Shown: positions 6,950-15,441, counted from the first letter of the stretch. The stretch: 23,939 nt of DNA from Bacteroidota bacterium (GCA_026391115.1 JAPLER010000061.1:2390-26328); one strand, 5' to 3'. Notes: a model not told the origin generated them from the sequence alone. Made by a program: numbers and translations.

Positions 6950-7456
6950 ATGAAAAAATATTTACTCATATTAACTCTGTTTTGTAGTGTGCAAATATTT
7001 GCACAAGAAGCAGAACCACCACAAGAAAATTTACCTGAAGAAAAAGGCAATTCTCAAGTAATTGAAACGCTTAAAACAGCTTATATCACAAAAGAGTTAA
7101 ACCTAACTTCAGAAGAAGCTCAAAAATTTTGGCCAGTTTATAATGAATATGCCAATGAAGTGAAAAAAGTATATTCAGAATTTAAAGATGATGTTGTTGC
7201 ACTTGAAGAAAAAAAAGTTGTTATTTTAAAAAAATATCAAGAAAATTTTAAGAAAATACTGGGCAATGATGACAGAGTAAGAAAATGCTTTAGTGCTGCA
7301 CCAAGGTTTCATCAAATGTTGAGAAAAGAATGGAAAAGAAGAGTAGAAATGCATCGTCAAAATGGAGGGGGACAAGGTGGCAAGCAAGGTTTTAAACCTG
7401 GTAGTGGTGGTCCATCCTGTTTTAAAAAAGCAGGATTTTTTTTGGCAATTATTTAA
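6950..7456 (+). CDS. Periplasmic Spy/CpxP-like putative sensor of the ECF system
   Basis: This 168-residue protein has a signal peptide (MKKYLLILTLFCSVQIFAQ) and a Pro/Glu-rich linker. An all-helical region follows, containing AYITKELNLTSEEAQKFWPVYNEY, which is characteristic of Bacteroidota proteins annotated as sensors of ECF sigma factors and distantly related to Spy/CpxP chaperones. The region after it is basic, then Gly-rich (GGGQGGKQG). It starts 12 bases after the anti-sigma gene, so it is surely in that operon. It probably senses misfolded protein or metal in the periplasm. An odd feature is that the final codons (SCFKKAGFFLAII) are encoded within and just after a terminator hairpin with T8, so the C-terminal tail may be fortuitous or an older stop may have been lost. 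Confidence 0.8.
   Translation: MKKYLLILTLFCSVQIFAQEAEPPQENLPEEKGNSQVIETLKTAYITKELNLTSEEAQKFWPVYNEYANEVKKVYSEFKDDVVALEEKKVVILKKYQENFKKILGNDDRVRKCFSAAPRFHQMLRKEWKRRVEMHRQNGGGQGGKQGFKPGSGGPSCFKKAGFFLAII
7414..7443 (+). terminator. Intrinsic terminator inside the 3' end of a coding region
   Basis: ATCCTGTTTT pairs with AAAAGCAGGAT (one bulged base) and is followed directly by T8 at 7436-7443. It ends 13 bases before the stop of the Spy-like gene, so it would stop transcription before that codon is copied. Confidence 0.65.
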
Positions 7457-7469
7457 CAGAAAATTCTAC

Positions 7470-7477
7470 TATGTTTG
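7470..7477 (+). promoter_or_regulatory. Candidate -7 promoter element for accD
   Basis: TATGTTTG matches TANNTTTG perfectly, 22 bases before the accD ATG. The nearest TTTG upstream is 25 bases away, longer than the usual 19-21, so the -33 element is uncertain. Confidence 0.45.
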
Positions 7478-7499
7478 CTACCCTCTTAATCTATACTAT

Positions 7500-8417
7500 A
7501 TGAGAAAAGAAGAAGACGTAGAAATAAACCTTACTGGCGATGAAACTCAATCTGCATCTAATGATGTGAAACCAAAATGGTATAAACGCATTAGAAAAGG
7601 TATTACAACATCAACAGCAGATAAAAAAGAAGTTCCAGAAGGACTTTGGAATAAATGTCCTGAGTGTAATTATATATCAACTACAACTGAATTAAAGGAA
7701 AATCTATTTGTTTGTGCAAAATGCAATTACCATCATAGAGTTGGTAGTGACGAGTATTTTGAAATCATTTTCGACAACAAAGAATTTACCCCACTTTTTG
7801 ATAATATTAAAAGTAAAGATTTTTTAAATTTTACAGATTTAAAAAATTATCAAAAGAGATTAGATGATATACATGCAAAAACTGATTTAAAAGACAGTAT
7901 GCGTGTTGGTGTAGGTAAAGCTAATGGCGAAGAAATGGTAATTGCTTGTATGGATTTTGAGTTTATTGGAGGAAGTTTGGGCAGTGTAATGGGTGAAAAA
8001 TTTAGTAGAGCTGTAGATTATTGCATTGAACATAAATTGCCCTACATAGTTATATCTAAAAGCGGTGGTGCAAGAATGATGGAAAGTGCTTTTAGCTTAA
8101 TGCAACTTGCAAAAACTAGTGGCAAACTATCTCAATTAAGCGATGCTAAGCTTCCATACATATCAATTTTAACAGACCCAACTTTTGGTGGCATATCTGC
8201 AAGCTTTGGAATGTTGGGCGATTTGAATATTGCAGAACCTGGTGCATTAATTGGCTTTGCAGGTCCTCGTGTAATTAAAGAAACTATTAAAAGAGATTTA
8301 CCAGAGGGTTTTCAACGCAGTGAATTTTTATTGGAACACGGCTTTTTAGATTTCATTATTGATAGAAAAAATATGAAAGAAAAATTGGCTCAATTGGTTA
8401 AGTTGTTTAGACAATAA
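7500..8417 (+). CDS. accD: Acetyl-CoA carboxylase carboxyltransferase subunit beta
   Basis: This 305-residue cytoplasmic protein is the beta half of the carboxyltransferase, which moves the carboxyl group from biotin to acetyl-CoA to make malonyl-CoA for fatty acid synthesis. A C4 zinc ribbon is formed by Cys53, Cys56, Cys72 and Cys75 (KCPECNY and VCAKCNY). The crotonase-like core follows, with MDFEFIGGSLGSVMGEKFSRA, SKSGGARMMESAFSLMQ and LTDPTFGGISASFGMLGD; the last two match the acyl-CoA and active-site loops of the family. The frame extends upstream to 7362 inside the previous gene, but the ATG at 7500 gives a normal N-terminus with a short acidic extension. accA is not in this window. The gene probably has its own promoter after the terminator at 7414. 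Confidence 0.97.
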   Translation: MRKEEDVEINLTGDETQSASNDVKPKWYKRIRKGITTSTADKKEVPEGLWNKCPECNYISTTTELKENLFVCAKCNYHHRVGSDEYFEIIFDNKEFTPLFDNIKSKDFLNFTDLKNYQKRLDDIHAKTDLKDSMRVGVGKANGEEMVIACMDFEFIGGSLGSVMGEKFSRAVDYCIEHKLPYIVISKSGGARMMESAFSLMQLAKTSGKLSQLSDAKLPYISILTDPTFGGISASFGMLGDLNIAEPGALIGFAGPRVIKETIKRDLPEGFQRSEFLLEHGFLDFIIDRKNMKEKLAQLVKLFRQ

Positions 8418-8428
8418 AAGCTTCTTCG

Positions 8429-8488
8429 GTCTTTAGTCCTTTAGTTTCATTCTACTCAAGTATAGACATTTTTTTAAAGATTAAAGAC
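8429..8488 (+). other. Possible long-range stem in the smpB leader
   Basis: GTCTTTAGTC (8429-8438) can pair with GATTAAAGAC (8479-8488), with one G-U pair, across a 40-base loop in the accD-smpB gap. It ends 15 bases before the smpB ATG. No terminator lies after accD. Support is weak. Confidence 0.2.
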
Positions 8489-8503
8489 TATTTTAAGACC
8501 ATA

Positions 8504-8944
8504 ATGGCAACAGAATTTAATAACAGACAGGCATTTTTTAACTACTTTATAGAGTCTAAATATGAAGCTGGCGTTGTATTGCTTGGCACTGAAGTTAAAA
8601 GTATAAGAGAAGGAAAACTAAGTTTTAATGATGCATTTTGCTTGATAGATAATAACGAAGTTTGGCTTAGAGGATTGTATATAGCTGAATATAAATTAGG
8701 AACAGTAAATAATCATATTGCCGTACACGATAGAAAACTTTTACTAAAAAAAAGAGAAATAAAACGCCTACAAGCTGCTACAAAAGAAAAAGGATTAACC
8801 CTCATTCCTCTTAGAGTTTATATAAATGATACTAACTTAGTTAAAGTAGAATTTGGTATAGCTAAGGGTAAAAAACTTCACGACAAAAGAGACACTATTA
8901 AAAAACGAGATAATGATAGAGAGTTAAAGCAATATTTGAATTAA
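8504..8944 (+). CDS. smpB: SsrA-binding protein SmpB
   Basis: This 146-residue protein binds tmRNA (SsrA) and brings it to stalled ribosomes for trans-translation. The family signature is intact: EAGVVLLGTEVKSIREGKLSF near the N-terminus, WLRGLYIAEYKLG, then DRKLLLKKREIKRL, LTLIPLRVYI, VKVEFGIAKGKKLHDKRD, and a basic tail ending RDNDRELKQYL that enters the ribosomal decoding centre. The length is normal for the family. tmRNA itself is not in this window. Only 86 bases separate it from accD without a terminator, so both may share a transcript. Confidence 0.97.
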   Translation: MATEFNNRQAFFNYFIESKYEAGVVLLGTEVKSIREGKLSFNDAFCLIDNNEVWLRGLYIAEYKLGTVNNHIAVHDRKLLLKKREIKRLQAATKEKGLTLIPLRVYINDTNLVKVEFGIAKGKKLHDKRDTIKKRDNDRELKQYLN

Positions 8945-9004
8945 AGTTTTTTAAAAAATTTCTTTAACTACATTTTTTATTACCTTAGCTTTACTTAGTG
9001 TATA

Positions 9005-9904
9005 TTAATGTAGCACAGGCTCACCAAACGCTTTCAATTCTTTGCTTTGTTGTATCAACCACTCTGTACCAACAATTTCAACCTCAGCATCTGTTTTACA
9101 TTTCATTACTGCACTTGAAAGTTCAGTAGGAATATCAACATGGAAAATTCTTGGTAAAACAGTAAGTTGTTTTTTTGTAGTAATGGGTTTTAATCCAGGA
9201 ATAATAGGAGCGGCAATACGCATTTCTTTACAAGTGTTGGCAAATTCAAAAAACTTTTGGTTGTCAAAAAACATCTGAGTCATAATAAACTCAGCATTTG
9301 CGTCTACTTTATTTTTTAAATGGCTTAAATCAATCTCTAAATTTGGTGCTTCAAAATGTTTTTCTGGATAACCAGCAACACCCACACAAAAATTGGTTTT
9401 ACCACCATCTCTAATATCTTCATCAATATAAATTCCATTGTTCATACTATTGGCTTGTTTTAATAAATCAATAGCATAAAAATTTCCATCTTTTTCTGGT
9501 TCAAAACTAGCTTCATTTTTTGCAGCATCACCCCGCAAAGCCAATATATTATCAATACCTAAAAAATTTAAATCAATCAATGCATCTTCGGTTTCTCTTT
9601 TAGTAAAGCCACCACAAATAAGATGTGGCACTGCGTCAATTTTATAATGATTCATTATAGCAGCACAAATACCTACAGTTCCTGGGCGTTTACGTACTTC
9701 AATTTTTTCAAATGTACCATCCATTTTTTTCTTAAACATACTTTCACTTCTATGATAAGTAACATTTATCCAACTTGGTTTAAACTCCATTAATGGGTCT
9801 AAATGATCGTATAAAGAAGTTATAGTTTTACCTTTTAATGGGGGTAAAACTTCGTAAGAAAGCAAAGTATCTTTTGCTTGTTGTATATGTTCAGTAATTT
9901 TCAT
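9005..9904 (-). CDS. metF: Methylenetetrahydrofolate reductase
   Basis: This 299-residue cytoplasmic flavoprotein reduces 5,10-methylenetetrahydrofolate to 5-methyltetrahydrofolate, the methyl donor for methionine synthesis. Family marks include SYEVLPP with the conserved Glu18, WINVTYHRSE, the AIMNHYKIDAVPHLICGG block, and ILALRGDA with the FAD/folate-contacting Asp. Later come FCVGVAGYPEKHFEAP, ANAEFIMTQMFFDN and IIPGLKPI. The length is normal. It lies 54 bases downstream of the alkyltransferase-like gene on the same strand without an intervening hairpin, so co-transcription is likely although the functions are unrelated. It converges with smpB. The 60-base gap holds only AT-rich sequence with no clear terminator. 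Confidence 0.96.
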   Translation of the reverse strand: MKITEHIQQAKDTLLSYEVLPPLKGKTITSLYDHLDPLMEFKPSWINVTYHRSESMFKKKMDGTFEKIEVRKRPGTVGICAAIMNHYKIDAVPHLICGGFTKRETEDALIDLNFLGIDNILALRGDAAKNEASFEPEKDGNFYAIDLLKQANSMNNGIYIDEDIRDGGKTNFCVGVAGYPEKHFEAPNLEIDLSHLKNKVDANAEFIMTQMFFDNQKFFEFANTCKEMRIAAPIIPGLKPITTKKQLTVLPRIFHVDIPTELSSAVMKCKTDAEVEIVGTEWLIQQSKELKAFGEPVLH

Positions 9905-9958
9905 TTGCTGTAAAACGTATTTATTAAAATAAATGGTTGCGAAAGTATTACCTAAAGT

Positions 9959-10324
9959 TTACAAACCCAACTCTATCATCGGATCCCAATATTTATTTTT
10001 AAAATCAACAACGGTATCCTTTTCAATTTTTATATTTTCTTTCTCTAAAAGTTCTTGCATTTGAGTAGGGGTGTCAAAATGTATTTTTCCAGTAAGCATT
10101 CCATTTCTATTAACAACTCTATGTGCTGGCACTTTTGGCTTTATACTGATGGCACCATTCATTGCCCAACCTACCATTCTTGCACTTAAACCACTGCCCA
10201 AATATTTTGCAATTGCTCCATAATTGGTAACCCTGCCTTTGGGTATTTGCCTTACAACGTCATAAACATTTTCAAAAAAATTGTACTCCTTTTTTGTAGT
10301 GTTTTTTGCTAGCTGATTTGCCAT
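9959..10324 (-). CDS. Alkyltransferase-like DNA-binding protein (MGMT family, Cys replaced by Ala)
   Basis: This 121-residue protein has the DNA-binding fold of O6-methylguanine-DNA methyltransferases. It keeps RVTNYGAIA (flipping Tyr35), the recognition helix SARMVGWAMNG with the arginine finger, and the VPAHRVV loop. The catalytic Cys of the usual PCHR motif is Ala67 (codon at 10126-10124), so it cannot accept alkyl groups. This places it with alkyltransferase-like proteins (ATLs), which bind O6-alkylguanine, flip the base and recruit nucleotide-excision repair. PAHR-type ATLs are known in bacteria. The length fits. It precedes metF in a likely operon and starts the transcript after the terminator at 10365. 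UvrC, the repair partner, is encoded about 7 kb away. Confidence 0.92.
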   Translation of the reverse strand: MANQLAKNTTKKEYNFFENVYDVVRQIPKGRVTNYGAIAKYLGSGLSARMVGWAMNGAISIKPKVPAHRVVNRNGMLTGKIHFDTPTQMQELLEKENIKIEKDTVVDFKNKYWDPMIELGL

Positions 10325-10364
10325 TTTTATTTATTAGTCAATAAAATTAGTAATTTATTTCAAT

Positions 10365-10395
10365 AAAAAAGAGCAATCTGTTTAGACTGCTCTTT
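10365..10395 (-). terminator. Intrinsic terminator of the zinc-ribbon gene
   Basis: On the minus strand AAAGAGCA and TGCTCTTT form an 8-base stem, extended by three pairs after a mismatch, and are followed by T6. It lies 20 bases after the stop of the zinc-ribbon gene. Confidence 0.85.
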
Positions 10396-10414
10396 CAATT
10401 AATTGTATTCTAAA

Positions 10415-11170
10415 TTACTTTACACTAGTAGCATCATTTAAAGTTTCGTCAACTAAGATTCTTCCACAGTTTTCGCAAACTATAATTTTTTTATGCAATT
10501 TAATTTCACTTTGACGCTGAGGTGGTATTGCATTAAAACAACCACCACAAGCATCACGCTCTACAGGCACTACAGCCAATCCATTTCTGTAATTACTTCT
10601 AATTCTATCGTAACTATATATCAATCTTTCATCAACTTCTTCTCTTGCTTTTTCACTAAGTTTTTTGTGTTGTTTTTCTTCTTTTTCTGTGTCAGCAATA
10701 ATTTTTTCCAACTCACTTTTCTTATGGTTTAATACACCTTCTTTACTTGCTATTTGTTTTTTTGCTGCATCTAAAGTTCGTACTTTCTCACCCATTTCTT
10801 CATTAGCATCTTTAATATGTTTTTCTGCTAACTTAACTTCAAGCTGTTGCATTTCAATTTCTTTATTGATAGCTTCAAACTCTCTGCTATTCTTTACATT
10901 AGCACTTTGTTTTTCATATTTTTTTGCTTGTTCTTCGGCTTCTTTAATAGCTTCTTTTCTGGTTTCAATGTATTCATTAATACCATTCATCTCTTCTTCA
11001 ATTCTTGTTTTACGACTATGCAAGCCTTGAATTTCATCTTCCAAATCATTCACTTCCATTGGTAATTCACCTTTTAAAATAGCAAATTCATCAAGTTTAC
11101 TATCAATTTTTTGAAGACGTACTAATCCAGCTAATTTGTCTTGAACTGAATAATCTTTTACTGCAGCCAT
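10415..11170 (-). CDS. Coiled-coil C4 zinc-ribbon protein (zf-RING_7/DUF164 type)
   Basis: This 251-residue cytoplasmic protein has a long coiled coil over about residues 25-190 (heptads rich in Glu, Lys and Leu) and ends in a C4 zinc ribbon with Cys208, Cys211, Cys232 and Cys235 (DACGGCFNAIPP and IVCENCGRIL). This architecture matches the widespread HP0958/CT398-type family. Members have been linked to nucleic-acid binding and to adaptor roles in flagellar or type III secretion; its role in non-flagellated Bacteroidota is unclear. It lies 60 bases downstream of the Nif3-family gene on the same strand, a pairing I recall from other Bacteroidota, suggesting an operon and perhaps a shared role in metal or nucleic-acid metabolism. 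Confidence 0.9.
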   Translation of the reverse strand: MAAVKDYSVQDKLAGLVRLQKIDSKLDEFAILKGELPMEVNDLEDEIQGLHSRKTRIEEEMNGINEYIETRKEAIKEAEEQAKKYEKQSANVKNSREFEAINKEIEMQQLEVKLAEKHIKDANEEMGEKVRTLDAAKKQIASKEGVLNHKKSELEKIIADTEKEEKQHKKLSEKAREEVDERLIYSYDRIRSNYRNGLAVVPVERDACGGCFNAIPPQRQSEIKLHKKIIVCENCGRILVDETLNDATSVK

Positions 11171-11230
11171 TATAAAAATAAATTATAAGTTAAAAAGTTA
11201 AAGCTTCGATTAACACCAATACTGAATTAT

Positions 11231-12328
11231 TTAAAAGAAATAATTGACCGGATTTGTATTTATCTCACTTTTAAGGACGGCAAAAGTAGGGAAATTTGCC
11301 TTTAAAATGTCCATAAATAAATCTACCGTAAACTGTTCACTTTCCCAATGCCCAATATCAGCTAAAATTATTTTATTTTCTGCATCAAAAAACTCGTGAT
11401 ATTTTACATCGCTTGTTATATAAATATCTGCTTTTTGAGCGATTGCATTTTTAGCTAAAAAAATACCAGCACCACCGCAAACAGCAATTTTTTTAATTTT
11501 CTTATTAAGCAATGCTGTATGTTTTATTAATTTTAAATTGAATTGATTTTTAAGAATGTTTAAAAAATCAATTTCATCCATTTCTTTTTCCAATTCACCA
11601 ATCATTCCACTGCCAACTTGTTGATATGAATTACTAAGCGATACCACATCATAAGCAACTTCTTCGTAAGGATGTGCTGCAATCATTTCATTTATAATTT
11701 TTTGTTGCAAATAATTTGGAATAATTACTTCAAGTTTCATCTCTACTTCCTCAGATCTTTCTCCAATTTTTCCTGTAAAAGGATTTGCATTTTCATTAGG
11801 TTTAAAAGTTCCTGTTCCATTTGATGTAAAACTACATTCACTATAATTACTAATCTCTCCTGCACCAGCAGCAAACATTGCATTTCGCACAACATCTAAA
11901 TAATTTTTAGGTACAAAAACAATTAGCTTACTTAATAAATTTTGTTTTGGTAATAAAATTTTTTTATTTAATAAATTAAGTTTGTCTGCGATTTTATTAT
12001 TTACACCTTCTAATACATTGTCTAAGTTGGTGTGTATTGCATAAATGGCTATATCGTTTTTTATTGCAGTAATAATAGTTTGCTCAACATAGTTTTTTCC
12101 TGTAATCTTTTTTAATCCACTAAAAATTATTGGGTGATGGGTAACTATTAAATTACATTTTTTTTCTTTAGCTTCAAGCACAATATTTTCTGTAACGTCA
12201 AGTGTAGCAAGAATTCCTGTGCATTGCCAATTTCCATTTCCAGTCAATAAACCACAATTATCATAAGATTCTTGATAAGAATTTGGGGCAAATTTTTCAA
12301 GGGGTGCAAGTATTTGTGAAATAGTCAT
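11231..12328 (-). CDS. Nif3-like dinuclear metal-centre protein (YbgI family)
   Basis: This 365-residue protein belongs to the Nif3/YbgI family, sometimes annotated as GTP cyclohydrolase I type 2, although the physiological reaction is unsettled. The metal-binding parts are visible: His64 and His65 in VTHHPIIFSG, HTNLD near residue 102, and the C-terminal GHWESE near residue 326. The two halves of the core are split by an inserted alpha/beta domain over about residues 130-230 (LIVFVPKNYLDVVRNAMFAAG and later AHPYEEVAYDVV), as in the longer, roughly 370-residue members. It is the first gene of a likely two-gene operon with the zinc-ribbon protein and begins just after the terminator at 12363. 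Confidence 0.93.
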   Translation of the reverse strand: MTISQILAPLEKFAPNSYQESYDNCGLLTGNGNWQCTGILATLDVTENIVLEAKEKKCNLIVTHHPIIFSGLKKITGKNYVEQTIITAIKNDIAIYAIHTNLDNVLEGVNNKIADKLNLLNKKILLPKQNLLSKLIVFVPKNYLDVVRNAMFAAGAGEISNYSECSFTSNGTGTFKPNENANPFTGKIGERSEEVEMKLEVIIPNYLQQKIINEMIAAHPYEEVAYDVVSLSNSYQQVGSGMIGELEKEMDEIDFLNILKNQFNLKLIKHTALLNKKIKKIAVCGGAGIFLAKNAIAQKADIYITSDVKYHEFFDAENKIILADIGHWESEQFTVDLFMDILKANFPTFAVLKSEINTNPVNYFF

Positions 12329-12362
12329 TTTAATGTATTTGTTGTGTAAAGTTAAAGCAATA

Positions 12363-12394
12363 AAAAAGGAAACTAATTACTCAGTTTCCTTTTT
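12363..12394 (-). terminator. Intrinsic terminator of the secreted Asp-box protein gene
   Basis: A 12-base perfect stem (AAAAAGGAAACT/AGTTTCCTTTTT) with an 8-base loop lies 20 bases after the stop on the minus strand, with T6 in that direction. Confidence 0.88.
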
Positions 12395-12413
12395 ATTAAT
12401 GATTTAAAATGTC

Positions 12414-15272
12414 TTATTGCTTAATTAATGAAGTAGTCTTTGTTTGACCATTTTGAGTTACTCTTACAATGTACATTCCTGAAGCTAATTTGTTAAGATT
12501 AAACTTCAAATCTTCTGTAGTTCCTATTGTAAGACTGCCTTTACCAATATGCAATACAGAACCTTGAACATTGCAAATTTGCCAGCTATATTCTCCTGCA
12601 ACCGTAGATGTTATGAAAACTTTTCCATTATTATTTACAGGATTTGGAGCAACATTTACTTGCAATCCTTTAACAGATTTTGCAGATTTAATGGCAACTA
12701 CATTTGAGTAAATTGGACTTGAACCAGGCTCATAACCCATTACTCTATAATATCCTTTTTCATCGGTTAATTGATGCTGATAAGATTGAGTTTCTCTTGT
12801 TGTTTTTGCAATAGTTTTAAAATTAACACCATCAGCACTATACTCTAAAAAGAACTTAGCATTTGCTGTAGCGTCAATCATATTCCAATTCAATTTTGCA
12901 GTCTTTTCTCCTGATAATGTTCCTGAAATAGTTATTTTTTTAAGTGGCAATACATCTAAAATATTTGCAGTCCATAAACCTCTACCAAATGTTGCAGCAC
13001 AGAGTAAATTATCACTTTTTCTAAGTTTTAACATATACACTGCAGCTAATGGCAAACCAGGGCTTAATGTCCAAATAGTACTTGCACCATTTAAATTTTG
13101 AGTGTAGTAAACGCCTAAATCTGTTCCTATTAGAGCAGCGGCATTACTCGTAGGATGAAATACAGCCCATCTAACTGGCAAATCAGGTAGATTTCCATCA
13201 CAACTTGTCCAATTTGTACCTCCATCACTTGTAACCCACACATTTGCAATTCCATAATTAGAATACACTGCCATTAAATTTAAATCACTAGTACCTACAG
13301 CAATGCAACTTGTATTAGCACCAGGTGCTCCAGAAGGTGTAATATCTGTAACATCTGCAGAGCCTGTACCTGTTGTTGTTTTGGTATTATCTACTTTTAC
13401 AATAGCTCCGGTATTTGATGAACCAAAGAAAGCACGACCTGTTGTATATGGAGAAACTGTCGCACAACCCATCATACCTCCAAGTTCAGATAATGTAACT
13501 GTTGATGTTACTGCTGCTGTTGGAGCATTTGGCCAACGCATAAAATTGCCACCTCCACTAGCAGCCAAAATCATATTTTGAGCATCATCATAAGTCCAAG
13601 GGTTTATAAAGTCACCTGCACTTTGATTATTAATTGGTGTTGTCCAACTATTTCCTCCATTTGTACTTCTTCTAAATACCTGATAAATATAAGTTCCAAA
13701 TTGATATGTTGGTTGATCTTGATCTATTGCTACAAAACCACCATCTCCACCACACACTTCATGACTGTAACTTGTACCAGCACTTCTGAGGCGATGTACT
13801 CCATTATCTTGTGCTCCTGCTAAGAAGTAGTTTGTTGTAGTAGGATGTATTGCACAAGAATAAAATTGCTTCAACCCTAAATTTCTGTTTCTATCTCTCC
13901 AACTACTTCCATCATCTTCTGATAAAAACACACCACCATCGCAAGCAGCTACCAACTTTGTTTGGCTACTCCCATCTACCCACCAATTAAAAGAATGAAT
14001 ATCTGCATGAACATATTGCCCTGCTCCTACCCAATTAGAAACTTGTGAAAGTGTTGCACCACCGTCATTTGAGATTAAGCAATCTAATTGCCCTAATATA
14101 ATTGTACTTGGATTTGTTGGATTAACACCAATAGATTGTGTGAACCAAGCTTGAGTATTTGTAAACTCACTATAGGCTGTAGCATTCATTTTAACCCAAG
14201 TTGAACCACCATTAACAGAACGAAAAGTAAAATCAATATTTTGAGTTGTTCTAGAAAAAGTGCAACCATAAACTGTATCTCCAGCAACGGCCAATTCTAA
14301 TTTACTTGGTGTTGTACCAAAAGGAATTGTAGCACTTGACCAAGAACCTGGAGCTACTGTAGCTGGATTTGCAGTATATCGATAATACAAAGTAGAACTA
14401 CTGCCCCCTCCATTATCTCCAAAACTTGCATGTAGCTTTCCATTTCTACTTAATTTAATATCGCAACAATTAGTACCTACACCACTAGGTGTAATTACAG
14501 CCCAGGTTTTGCCTCCATCTAATGAACGACGCAAACCACTGTTGTAAGTTGCATGATACAAGTTACCAGCAGCATCACACAAAACTTTGTATCCATTTCT
14601 AATAGTGTTTGTGTTTGGGTTATTGGCAGCATTTACAACAGGAGACCAAGTAAGACCGTGGTCTATGGATTTATACAATCCATTACCACGTGGAGCATTT
14701 GTGATGTATGGGGGCTCGCCAGTTGCGGCATAAAAAATATCTTTATTTACAGGATTTTGACAAATAGAAAGAATTGTCAAATTACTAATATAATCAGCTA
14801 CAGGAATCCAGTTTGGAATACCTGTTGACATAAAATTAGTACATTTCCAAATACCTCCAGCAACACCACCAACAAATACAGTATTACCACTAGCGTCAGA
14901 AAGATCAACCCAAAAAGCTTTTACCCTACCAGAAGTATAAGTACCTGGTCCAGCACCAGAACTTTGTCCTCTGCTATTACCTGAAGCAGCAACACTATCG
15001 TATACTGGACCTCTTTCTGTCCAAGGTGTTGTTATACCATCATAAGTATACATTGATTGCTGATTGTGTACATATTCAATTGCATTAGGCAATCTATCCA
15101 TAGGCACAATGCCCAATGCAGGGTCAAATGTCTTATTGAATTCTTGTTGCTCTCTTGCTTTGGGGTTGTCATACTCCTCCTCTTCGTTTTCCTTTTCAAC
15201 TTTTGCAGAATGGTTACAAGCAGCTAAAGCTACTATAAAAGCTAATGAGAATAAATAGAATACTTTTTTCAT
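12414..15272 (-). CDS. Large secreted Asp-box (sortilin/BNR-like) protein with T9SS sorting domain
   Basis: This 952-residue extracellular protein begins with a lipoprotein-type signal (LFSLAFIVALAAC, Cys19), then an acidic stretch (EKENEEEEYD). The middle, about residues 90-770, has repeated Asp-box motifs S/T-x-D/N-x-G-x-T/S-W, for example SIDHGLTW, SLDGGKTW, SVNGGSTW, SEDDGSSW, STNGGNSW and TSDGGTNW, typical of seven- or ten-bladed sialidase/VPS10-like propellers. No sialidase catalytic set is evident. Residues 780-860 look like a beta-sandwich domain. Residues 867-952 form a type A T9SS C-terminal domain (VNVAPNPVNNNGK, LASGMYIVRV), which directs secretion and surface attachment. The ligand is unknown. 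A lipobox together with a T9SS domain is unusual. Confidence 0.9.
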   Translation of the reverse strand: MKKVFYLFSLAFIVALAACNHSAKVEKENEEEEYDNPKAREQQEFNKTFDPALGIVPMDRLPNAIEYVHNQQSMYTYDGITTPWTERGPVYDSVAASGNSRGQSSGAGPGTYTSGRVKAFWVDLSDASGNTVFVGGVAGGIWKCTNFMSTGIPNWIPVADYISNLTILSICQNPVNKDIFYAATGEPPYITNAPRGNGLYKSIDHGLTWSPVVNAANNPNTNTIRNGYKVLCDAAGNLYHATYNSGLRRSLDGGKTWAVITPSGVGTNCCDIKLSRNGKLHASFGDNGGGSSSTLYYRYTANPATVAPGSWSSATIPFGTTPSKLELAVAGDTVYGCTFSRTTQNIDFTFRSVNGGSTWVKMNATAYSEFTNTQAWFTQSIGVNPTNPSTIILGQLDCLISNDGGATLSQVSNWVGAGQYVHADIHSFNWWVDGSSQTKLVAACDGGVFLSEDDGSSWRDRNRNLGLKQFYSCAIHPTTTNYFLAGAQDNGVHRLRSAGTSYSHEVCGGDGGFVAIDQDQPTYQFGTYIYQVFRRSTNGGNSWTTPINNQSAGDFINPWTYDDAQNMILAASGGGNFMRWPNAPTAAVTSTVTLSELGGMMGCATVSPYTTGRAFFGSSNTGAIVKVDNTKTTTGTGSADVTDITPSGAPGANTSCIAVGTSDLNLMAVYSNYGIANVWVTSDGGTNWTSCDGNLPDLPVRWAVFHPTSNAAALIGTDLGVYYTQNLNGASTIWTLSPGLPLAAVYMLKLRKSDNLLCAATFGRGLWTANILDVLPLKKITISGTLSGEKTAKLNWNMIDATANAKFFLEYSADGVNFKTIAKTTRETQSYQHQLTDEKGYYRVMGYEPGSSPIYSNVVAIKSAKSVKGLQVNVAPNPVNNNGKVFITSTVAGEYSWQICNVQGSVLHIGKGSLTIGTTEDLKFNLNKLASGMYIVRVTQNGQTKTTSLIKQ

Positions 15273-15441
15273 ATTGATAAAATTGGCTGTGAAATTACGA
15301 GATTTTTATTTTTTTAGAAAAAAAATTACTATTCCTACTTCAATTTTAATTTTGAGCAAAACAGCAGACTATTTCTAAATTAACAAATAATTATAATATA
15401 ACTATCCTTAATACCATTAATTTTACATTTTCAAAATATTT

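Noticed and set aside
7362..7499. A 46-codon upstream extension of accD
   Set aside because: It overlaps the previous gene and its terminator and lacks similarity to the AccD N-terminus.
13303..13823. Plus-strand frames opposite the Asp-box protein gene
   Set aside because: They are antisense shadows of a long repetitive coding region with clear domain content on the other strand.
12414..15272. Active sialidase
   Set aside because: Asp-box repeats are present, but I could not find the arginine triad and catalytic Tyr/Glu arrangement expected of sialidases.
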